From NCBI GenBank assembly GCA_027024305.1, contig JALVSO010000049.1, positions 1 through 11,837 on the forward strand: 11,837 nt of DNA. The letters run 5' to 3'. The DNA comes from Candidatus Parcubacteria bacterium. Its GTDB lineage: Bacteria > Patescibacteriota > Minisyncoccia > Phycocordibacterales > GCA-2747955. Below the pieces are notes generated by a model. That model did not search any database, had not been told where the DNA came from, and was given only the letters and a program-made list of their open reading frames with translations. This document shows, piece after piece, positions 7,486 through 11,730 of this stretch. Within the stretch, counting starts at the first letter, position 1. Each line of letters opens with the position of its first letter. Made by a program: the position numbers and the translations under genes.

Positions 7486-7571
7486 TAGGCTTTTTTCGCT
7501 CCTGTTTCCTGTGCACTGCTCGGAAACCCGCTCAAAAAAGGTCGGCAGTTCAATTCTGCCCCTCGGCACCA
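7486..7571 (+). pseudogene. tRNA 3' half preceded by a hairpin
   Basis: 7544-7571 is a good tRNA 3' half: T arm GGCAG-TTCAATT-CTGCC, acceptor strand CCTCGGC, then ACCA with CCA encoded. Upstream no matching 5' acceptor or anticodon arm is found. Instead an interrupted hairpin lies there (CTTTTTT about 7489-7495 with AAAAAAG about 7533-7540; inner GTTTCC/GGAAAC). CCTCGGC could pair with the GTCGGGG of the neighbouring 5' halves, so the gene may have been rearranged. Confidence 0.5.
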
Positions 7572-7601
7572 ATGACAATTTAAATTGTTATTAAAATATT
7601 T

Positions 7602-7620
7602 GCGACCGTGGCTCAACTCA
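7602..7620 (+). pseudogene. tRNA-Asp 5' half (copy)
   Basis: GCGACCGTGGCTCAACT differs by one base from the start of the true tRNA-Asp at 7821, and the leader ATATTT is also shared (offset 219 bp). The tRNA homology ends after the D stem. A G/C-rich hairpin (7655-7709) follows instead of the anticodon and T arms. Confidence 0.65.
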
Positions 7621-7654
7621 GGAAAGAAAATCAGTGAGCGCACGGCGGGTGCAG

Positions 7655-7709
7655 GAAGTCCGACCTGTCGGGTATGGTTCGGCGCGTGGTTGCCGACTGG
7701 TCGGACTTC
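7655..7709 (+). repeat. G/C-rich 16-bp hairpin
   Basis: GAAGTCCGACC (7655-7665) pairs with GGTCGGACTTC (7699-7709); after one T-T mismatch, GTCGG (7667-7671) pairs with CCGAC (7693-7697). The 21-nt loop contains GGTTCGGCGC, which recalls a T-loop. Its base composition is far above its AT-rich surroundings. Confidence 0.7.
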
Positions 7710-7792
7710 GTGGAAAGACTTGCAACTTGCTCCTTACAACTTTTAACTTAAACCGACTTCTTGAAAAAAGTGTGGTTGTTTGGGAAATATGT

Positions 7793-7798
7793 TATAAT
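7793..7798 (+). promoter_or_regulatory. -10 box upstream of tRNA-Asp
   Basis: A consensus TATAAT 22 bp before the tRNA-Asp 5' end. No clear -35 is present at 16-18 bp (GTGGTT at 7772-7777 is the nearest). Transcription would begin about 7805 and give a 16-nt leader. Confidence 0.45.
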
Positions 7799-7820
7799 GA
7801 AATTTGAAAATTTAATATTT

Positions 7821-7894
7821 GCGACCGTAGCTCAACTGGTTAGAGCACCCGCCTGTCACGCGGGAGGCTGAGGGTTCGAGTCCCTTCGGTCGCG
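7821..7894 (+). tRNA. tRNA-Asp (GUC)
   Basis: Acceptor GCGACCG/CGGTCGC (7 bp perfect), D stem GCTC/GAGC with GG in the loop, anticodon arm CCCGC-CTGTCAC-GCGGG with GUC at 7855-7857, T arm closing on TTCGAGT, discriminator G (7894), the Asp identity base. CCA is not encoded. It is intact, although partial copies of it occur at 7602, 7943 (inverted) and 8341. Confidence 0.92.
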
Positions 7895-7964
7895 CCGAAC
7901 ACAAAAACCAAAGCGATAGCTTTGGTTTTTTGGTGTTCGGCAGCGACCGAAGGGATTTTGACCC
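7873..7964. repeat. Long palindrome containing the tRNA-Asp 3' half and its terminator
   Basis: The centre is ACCAAAGC-GATA-GCTTTGGT with a T-run after it, a good intrinsic terminator. The stem continues outward through GCCGAACAC/GTGTTCGGC and then through the T arm and acceptor strand of tRNA-Asp, whose inverted copy lies at 7943-7964 with a few mismatches. The whole palindrome is about 90 bp. Confidence 0.75.
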
Positions 7965-8064
7965 AGCACCATTTTTGTTAGAAAAGTTTAACTTTATTGA
8001 TAATATCTATAATATAAAAAAATACGAATTTTACATCTTTATCTTTTTACAAAAATGGTGCTGG
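7963..8064. repeat. Large hairpin A: 16-bp stem, 70-nt AT-rich loop
   Basis: CCAGCACCATTTTTGT (7963-7978) is perfectly complementary to 8049-8064. The 70-nt loop is nearly all A/T and contains a TATAAT-like word. The stem shares the pattern AGCACYAYTTTTGT with hairpin B at 8143-8265. It begins where the tRNA-Asp palindrome ends. Confidence 0.8.
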
Positions 8065-8091
8065 AGAAAAATGCCTATTTGAGTCATCCCT

Positions 8092-8135
8092 GACACCTTA
8101 CTTTTATTCCGAATGCTTGGAGGAATAAAAGTGTC
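8092..8135. repeat. Hairpin, 10-11-bp stem
   Basis: ACTTTTATTCC (8100-8110) pairs with GGAATAAAAGT (8122-8132), with an outer GACA/TGTC after a small bulge. It lies between large hairpins A and B. It has no T-run that would make it a terminator on either strand. Confidence 0.65.
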
Positions 8136-8142
8136 GAAAAAA

Positions 8143-8265
8143 GCGGGGCTATGTCGAGCACTACTTTTGTAAAAATAAAAAGTTTTAGAATCTTAATTTA
8201 GTGTATTAAAAAAAGTTAAATTTCTGCTTGAACTTTTTTTCAAAAGCGGTGCTCGACGCCCCCGC
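8143..8265. repeat. Large hairpin B: 17-bp stem, 71-nt AT-rich loop, extra outer stem
   Basis: 8153-8169 (GTCGAGCAC core) pairs with 8241-8257 (GTGCTCGAC core), 15 of 17 as Watson-Crick. Outside it GCGGGG (8143-8148) pairs with CCCCGC (8260-8265). Stem word, loop length and loop composition closely match hairpin A, so the two look like members of one repeat family. Confidence 0.75.
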
Positions 8266-8270
8266 GTAAT

Positions 8271-8340
8271 GGCTAAGGCTTGAAAAAATACCAAAACTCC
8301 GGTTGTGTTTGTTTTGGTTTATTTTTTCAAGATGTTAGCC
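8271..8340. repeat. Hairpin, about 25 bp of interrupted stem
   Basis: GGCTAA (8271-8276) pairs with TTAGCC (8335-8340); inside, CTTGAAAAAATA and CCAAAAC pair with GTTTTGG and TATTTTTTCAAG with small bulges; the loop is about 13 nt. It follows hairpin B by 5 bp. Confidence 0.7.
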
Positions 8341-8435
8341 GAGTCCCTTCGGTTTTTAACTTTTTGATTTCAATAGAACAAAGAATTGAAACGTAGGAGT
8401 CGATGAGCTTAGAGACAGCGGGATCAGTCCCTTCT
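8341..8435 (+). other. Tail of the hairpin array with tRNA-Asp-like scraps
   Basis: GAGTCCCTTCGGT (8341-8353) repeats the T arm and acceptor junction of tRNA-Asp (7878-7890). A weaker echo, CAGTCCCTTCTGTT, lies at about 8425-8438. Nothing else is supported and there is no ORF. These scraps look like eroded copies. Confidence 0.45.
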
Positions 8436-8757
8436 GTTTAAATAAAAAAACCACCTATATTTTTATACAGATGGTATAGTTATAGCTAGGGGCTAGGTCA
8501 TTTCATTCTTTCTTCCAGTATCTCACTGGTGACTCCAATGGCCCCGGAGAGCCATCTTCTCTGTCTCCTGGATATTAGCAATACTATCACTTATGCACTA
8601 TTACCATGCCGGATAGCGTTAACCATTTTTCTGCGAGAAAGATATATCCCTTTGCCCCTCTAGAACTATGGATTCGAACCATATACTCACACACATTTCT
8701 GCGTGGCCTATCGAGTAGGCCTAGTGAGAAGACCAGCGTTCTAGTGCTATAACTATA
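8436..8757 (-). ncRNA. Stand-alone structured RNA with tRNA-like domain, unknown class
   Basis: Minus strand, about 320 nt from promoter start to terminator. The ends pair: TATAGTTATAG (8757-8747) with CTATAACTATA (8485-8475), 11 bp. Inside is a three-way junction. Arm 1 (8744-8660) is tRNA-like: acceptor CTAGAAC/GTTCTAG, a 4-bp D-like stem, an anticodon-like hairpin (8721-8705), a variable-arm hairpin CACGCA-GAAA-TGTGTG, and T arm TATGG-TTCGAAT-CCATA. Arm 2 starts at once with AGGGGC, pairing with GCCCCT near the 3' end. It holds GGATAT/ATATCC, hairpin CCAGT/ACTGG, and a likely pseudoknot in which GGAGA pairs with TCTCC in the loop of ATGGC/GCCAT. The D loop lacks GG and position 33 is C, so normal tRNA function is doubtful. 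tmRNA, RNase P RNA and SRP RNA hallmarks were sought and not found. Confidence 0.7.
8440..8474 (-). terminator. Intrinsic terminator of the structured RNA
   Basis: On the minus strand CCATCTGTA pairs with TATAGGTGG (9 bp, two G-U) around a TAAAAA loop, followed by seven T. It lies directly after the closing stem of the RNA (8475), which shows that the RNA is transcribed from the minus strand as one unit. Confidence 0.8.
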
Positions 8758-8760
8758 GTA

Positions 8761-8788
8761 ATTAAAACATATTATTTATATTTTGCAA
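8761..8788 (-). promoter_or_regulatory. Promoter of the structured RNA
   Basis: On the minus strand TTGCAA (8788-8783), 16 bp, TTTAAT (8766-8761). The start would fall at about 8757-8753, the first base pairs of the closing stem. It has the same -35 word and spacing as the RNA promoters at 6713 and 6828. Confidence 0.6.
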
Positions 8789-8880
8789 GTTTTTATGGAA
8801 AAGTTACATTGGTTATTTTTAATAATATTAAATATTTAAATAGATTATGGAATTTTTTAGTATATAATTTATTTCATTCT

Positions 8881-9399
8881 ATGAAAAAAATCACAGATAA
8901 AGATATTTTTTCAAAACCGGAATTTGAAAAAGCGGAAAAATACTCTGAAAGAATTACAGTTAAAGCAATCGTAAAAAATGATAAAAATGAATTTGCTTTT
9001 GTAACAAATTCAATTCATAAGTGTATTTTACTGCCCGGTGGTGGAGCTGAAAGTAATAATTTAGAAAAAGAAATTAATAGAGAGTGTGAAGAAGAAATTT
9101 TTTGTTCAATTAAAAATATTAAAAAGTTTTTAGAAGTTAAGGAGTACAGAAACAGGAAAGCAAAAAAGTATCATACTATTTGTTTTTATGGAGAAGCTGA
9201 TAAAAAAATTTTAGATGACAGAAGAACCGAAAAAGAAAAAGAAAAAGGACTAAAGGTTATTTGGTTGCCAAAAGAGAAGGCTATGAATCTAATGGAAAAA
9301 CAAATAAAAAGGTTAGAAAAAGGTGAAATAAAGTTTTACAACACATCTTTTAATATTTATAGGGATTATTATTTCTTTAAAGAATTTTTTGAAAAATAA
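8881..9399 (+). CDS. Nudix-like hydrolase
   Basis: 172 residues from ATG 8881 to TAA 9397-9399. Upstream in-frame starts exist (8809), but a TATAAT at 8863-8868 would leave them untranscribed, so 8881 is preferred. The Nudix signature is at residues about 56-78: 'LPGGGAES' then 'RECEEEIF', giving the REUxEE core that binds the metal. The Glu normally eight residues before REUxEE is Asn here (a Glu is two residues earlier), and the following Gly is missing, so the box is degenerate. Substrates of the family are nucleoside diphosphates linked to another moiety; none can be named. The gene has no TGA, uses TGG, and is more A-rich (AAA, GAA, AAT) than its neighbours, so it may be acquired. It is divergent from the structured RNA. 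Confidence 0.75.
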   Translation: MKKITDKDIFSKPEFEKAEKYSERITVKAIVKNDKNEFAFVTNSIHKCILLPGGGAESNNLEKEINRECEEEIFCSIKNIKKFLEVKEYRNRKAKKYHTICFYGEADKKILDDRRTEKEKEKGLKVIWLPKEKAMNLMEKQIKRLEKGEIKFYNTSFNIYRDYYFFKEFFEK

Positions 9400-9432
9400 A
9401 AAAACAAATTTTATTTATTAAATATTCTTTTG

Positions 9433-9517
9433 TGCTCAGAACAGGAGTTGAACCTGCACGGGCTCAATGCCCACAGGCCCCTCAAGCCTGCGCGTCTACC
9501 GATTCCGCCACCTGAGC
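9433..9517 (-). tRNA. tRNA-Leu (GAG)
   Basis: Class II tRNA on the minus strand, 85 nt. Acceptor GCTCAGG/TCTGAGC (one G-U), anticodon arm CAGGC-TTGAGGG-GCCTG with GAG, long variable arm, T arm closing on TTCAACT, discriminator A. CCA is not encoded. A TATAAT at 9531-9526 (minus) ends 8 nt before the tRNA, so transcription starts almost at its 5' end. Confidence 0.9.
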
Positions 9518-9525
9518 ATGAATAG

Positions 9526-9531
9526 ATTATA
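9526..9531 (-). promoter_or_regulatory. -10 box of tRNA-Leu
   Basis: TATAAT on the minus strand (ATTATA on the plus strand), 8 nt upstream of the tRNA 5' end. The -35 would overlap the end of the small membrane protein gene at 9551-9769; no good match is seen there. Confidence 0.5.
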
Positions 9532-9550
9532 AAATTTTAAAGAGAATGAT

Positions 9551-9769
9551 TTAAAACCCTAAAGAATTCAGTACTCCCAGCTGTTCCGTCATAATAGCTA
9601 TAAATTTTGGAATGGCAAAAAATAAGCCGACGATTGGTAGGAGAAAGATGATAAGAGTGCTCCATAAAGTTCAGAGAAAATACTTTCTGGTTTTTTCCAC
9701 CGACTCATAAATTCTGCCAATCATCTGATCCTGGGCATCAAGCCTCCTTCTTAATTCTTCTTCATTCAT
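9551..9769 (-). CDS. Small single-helix membrane protein
   Basis: 72 residues on the minus strand, ATG (9769-9767) to TAA (9553-9551), with one TGA (plus-strand 9671-9673) read as Trp in 'KYFLWTLW'. The N-terminal 30 residues are charged ('NEEELRRRLDAQDQM'), probably a cytosolic amphipathic helix. One long hydrophobic helix follows ('STLIIFLLPIVGLFFAIPKF') and then a short tail. The helix pattern 'KTRKYFLWTL...LPIVGL' recalls unnamed small membrane proteins of CPR genomes, from memory only. A TATAAT at 9781-9776 lies exactly 6 nt before the ATG, so the mRNA is probably leaderless. Function unknown. Confidence 0.75.
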
Positions 9770-9775
9770 TTTTTT

Positions 9776-9781
9776 ATTATA
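9776..9781 (-). promoter_or_regulatory. -10 box, leaderless start
   Basis: TATAAT on the minus strand, then six A, then the ATG of the 72-residue membrane protein. It shows the same N6 spacing as both starts of the divergent promoter at 6242-6251. Confidence 0.6.
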
Positions 9782-9858
9782 GCAAGTTTTGTCATAATAG
9801 AAAAATAAATGGCTTAGATTGTAAGTTGAACCCGATTTTCATTCTCTTACAAATAACT

Positions 9859-9890
9859 GAAAAACCGCGACTGGCGGTCTTTTCATTTTC
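9859..9890 (+). terminator. Intrinsic terminator upstream of moxR
   Basis: ACCGC (9864-9868), loop GACTG, GCGGT (9874-9878), flanked by an A-run and CTTTTCATTTTC. No plus-strand gene runs into it except at a distance. A weak -10 (CATAAT, 9793-9798) and stem TTGTAAG/CTTACAA just before it leave room for an unannotated small RNA of about 80 nt. Confidence 0.5.
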
Positions 9891-9907
9891 CCTTCATTTT
9901 TCTTTTA

Positions 9908-9913
9908 TATAAT
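9908..9913 (+). promoter_or_regulatory. -10 box of moxR
   Basis: TATAAT 24 nt before ATG 9938. The predicted leader is about 18 nt, A-rich, with no Shine-Dalgarno sequence. Confidence 0.55.
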
Positions 9914-9937
9914 TCCGCCATAGTTAAATAAAAAATT

Positions 9938-10927
9938 ATGATGGAAAAACAAAAAATAAATAGTGAAGAAATTAAAAAATTTCAAGAAAAAATTGAATCT
10001 GCCAAAAAGGAGATTTCAAAGGTTTTGGTTGGTCAGGAAAATTTAGTCAATAGACTTTTGCAAGCCCTGTTCGTAAAAGGAAATATTTTGCTGGAAGGTG
10101 TCCCGGGAATTGCCAAGACCACTTCCATTTTAGCCCTTTCCAAAGTGGCCGATTTGCATTTTAAGAGAATTCAATTTACTCCGGATTTGCTTCCATCGGA
10201 TATTATCGGAAACGAGATTTTTAATATGGAAGATAAATCTTTTTCAGTAAAAAAAGGTCCGGTTTTTACCAATTTGCTTTTGGCCGATGAGATTAACCGA
10301 GCTCCGGCCAAGGTTCAATCGGCTTTGTTGGAAGCAATGCAAGAAAGACAGGTAACCATTGGTCAAAAAACTTACAAGCTCCCAAAAGTCTTTTTAACTT
10401 TGGCTACTCAAAACCCTATTGAACAAGAAGGAACTTATCCATTACCGGAAGCTCAGGTTGATAGATTTTTCTTTAAGGTTGATATGACTTACCCAAGTAT
10501 TGACGAAGAAAGGAAGGTTTTGGAAAATATTGAAAAACAAGATTTTGAAAAGATTGAAAAAGTTTTTGATGAAGATGAAATTTTGAAGATTCAAAAAGTG
10601 GTAGCCGATGTTTATGCTGATGATGTCATTATAAAATACATTACAGAAATTGTTGATGCAAGTAGAAATCCAGAAAAATACCATTTAGAAGATTTGAAAA
10701 AATGAATTCTGTTTGGAGCTTCACCTCGTGGAAGTATCAACTTGCTAAAAGCTGCTAAAATTAATGCCTTGTTTGAGGGGAGAGATTATGTTAATGCCGA
10801 TGATGTAAAAGCGGTGGTTCATGATATTTTAAGGCACAGAATTATTCCATCCTTTGAGGCGGAGGCCGATGGAATTACTTCGGATAAAATTATAGACGAA
10901 ATTCTTAATACGGTGCAAACACCGTAG
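9938..10927 (+). CDS. MoxR-family AAA+ ATPase
   Basis: 329 residues from ATG 9938 (9941 is an equal choice) to TAG 10925-10927, through TGA 10703-10705. Walker A 'GVPGIAKT' (about residue 54), 'QFTPDLLPSDIIG', Walker B 'LLLADEINRAPAKVQ', 'ALLEAMQERQVTI', sensor 1 'FLTLATQNPIEQEGTYPLPEAQVDRF', and sensor 2 region 'FGASPRGSINLLKAAK' with the arginine of the lid. All are standard for MoxR. TGA stands three residues before GASPR, where family members carry an aromatic residue, so Trp fits. MoxR ATPases act as chaperones or activators for secreted or vWA-domain partners, usually with a DUF58 protein, which follows here at 11118. Cytosolic. Confidence 0.95.
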
Positions 10928-10930
10928 AGA

Positions 10931-10960
10931 GAATCAAGAATCAAGAATTAAGAATGAATA
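10931..10960 (+). repeat. Four tandem 7-mers (AGAATNA)
   Basis: AGAATCA, AGAATCA, AGAATTA, AGAATGA in a row, directly after moxR. Short imperfect tandem repeats like this arise by slippage; no function is suggested. Confidence 0.6.
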
Positions 10961-10970
10961 GAGTGTTGTC

Positions 10971-11038
10971 ATCCCGGAAGCAAATTTTTCTCAAATTTTC
11001 TTTAGAAAATTTGATTGAAAAATTTAGCTATCCGGGAT
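10971..11038. repeat. 68-bp palindromic (REP/MITE-like) element
   Basis: Outer arms ATCCCGGA (10971-10978) and TCCGGGAT (11031-11038). Inside, AGC-AAATTTTTC-AAATTTTC pairs with GAAAATTT-GAAAAATTT-GCT around a TTTA loop. The arms pair along about 30 bp with small bulges. The TCATCCCGGA end resembles dispersed palindromes of many bacterial genomes. It separates moxR from the DUF58 gene. Confidence 0.65.
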
Positions 11039-11117
11039 CCGGGAAAATAATCTAAAAAGCCGAATAACTTTGGTTGAAGCTAGAGTTTACATTCTTAATT
11101 TATTAATTCTAATTATT

Positions 11118-11726
11118 ATGTTAAAAAGAATACTTAAAAAAGTAAAAAGACTTGAATATTCCAGCCAAAACAAAATCAACTCTCTCTTTGTGGGGAATTA
11201 TCGTTCGGTTTTTCAGGGTCGCGGTATTGAGTTTGCCGATATTCGCCCCTATGATTTGAATGATGATATCCGGGATATTGATTGAAAAACCACCGCAAAG
11301 CAGGGGAAGGTTTTTGTAAAAAAATACCAAGAGAGTCGAGATAATACCTTGTTTTTCCTTTTGGATTTTTCTCCGGCCATCTATTTTCAATCATCGGAAA
11401 CCGGCAAGTTTGAAAATATGCTGGAAACTTTTGCCCTATTGGCTTTTTCGGCCATTAAAAACGGTGACAGGGTCGGAGTAATTTTCAGTGGTTTGAAAGA
11501 ACGAAAAATATTTTTACCCAAAAGGGGTAGAAATCATATTTTGCAGATTTTAACCGAGGCCATTAAAATTTATGAAAAAAAGGATCTTGCTTTTTTGGGA
11601 GAGGGAAAAAATGAAGAAGATTTAGATTTTGTTTTAAAAATTTTAAAACATTCATCGGTGGTCTTTTACTTTTCCGGTCATCTACCGGATTTGAAAGAAA
11701 GAAAATCTTTCTTTAAGAAAGTTTGA
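11118..11726 (+). CDS. DUF58 protein, apparently truncated
   Basis: Start ATG 11118 ('MLKRILKKVKRLEY', the usual DUF58 beginning; TTG 11070 is a weaker upstream option). Conserved parts: 'GNYRSVFQGRGIEFADIRPYD', 'DDIRDIDW' with the Trp encoded by TGA 11283-11285, 'KVFVKKYQESRD', the vWA-like strand 'LFFLLDFS', 'NGDRVGVIFSG', 'FLPKRGRNHIL', and 'VVFYFSGHL' in place of 'FLISDFL'. About 200 residues fit the family. The last third, normally beginning 'rHDv', is absent. In frame, TGA 11724 and then 37 unrelated codons run to the edge, while a different gene seems to start at 11731. Either the gene is broken or the sequence is joined wrongly. Partner of the MoxR ATPase upstream. Confidence 0.85.
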
Positions 11727-11730
11727 AATA

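Noticed and set aside
7392..7583. 63-codon ORF on the plus strand
   Set aside because: It runs through tRNA-Met, its trailer and a tRNA 3' half; the composition is that of RNA genes, not protein.
7070..8340. CRISPR array
   Set aside because: Repeats are tRNA fragments and differing hairpins with irregular spacing; no cas genes and no uniform spacers.
8660..8744. Ordinary tRNA-Ser/Arg gene
   Set aside because: Lacks D-loop GG and U33, has no CCA or free 3' end, and is embedded in a larger closed stem with its own promoter and terminator.
8436..8757. tmRNA, RNase P RNA, SRP RNA or group I intron
   Set aside because: No UUCGAC-type tmRNA 5' end and no tag ORF ending in ALAA; no GAGGAAAGUC/ACAGAA of RNase P; no GGAAGGAAGCAGCC-type SRP loop; no intron core motifs. 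A divergent tmRNA cannot be wholly excluded.
8475..8757. Retron msr-msd RNA
   Set aside because: The paired ends resemble a1/a2, but no reverse transcriptase is in the window and the interior is a tRNA-like junction rather than a long msd hairpin.
8809..8880. Upstream start for the Nudix-like protein
   Set aside because: The extension is poorly conserved-looking Asn/Phe-rich sequence, and a -10 box at 8863-8868 places the transcript start downstream of it.
714..11285. UGA=Gly (table 25), as in Gracilibacteria/Absconditabacteria
   Set aside because: Gly does not fit the conserved Trp sites in ClpB, DUF58 and the CBU_0592-like protein, and GGN glycine codons are abundant.
11121..11394. Minus-strand ORFs opposite DUF58
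   Set aside because: DUF58 homology on the plus strand explains the region.
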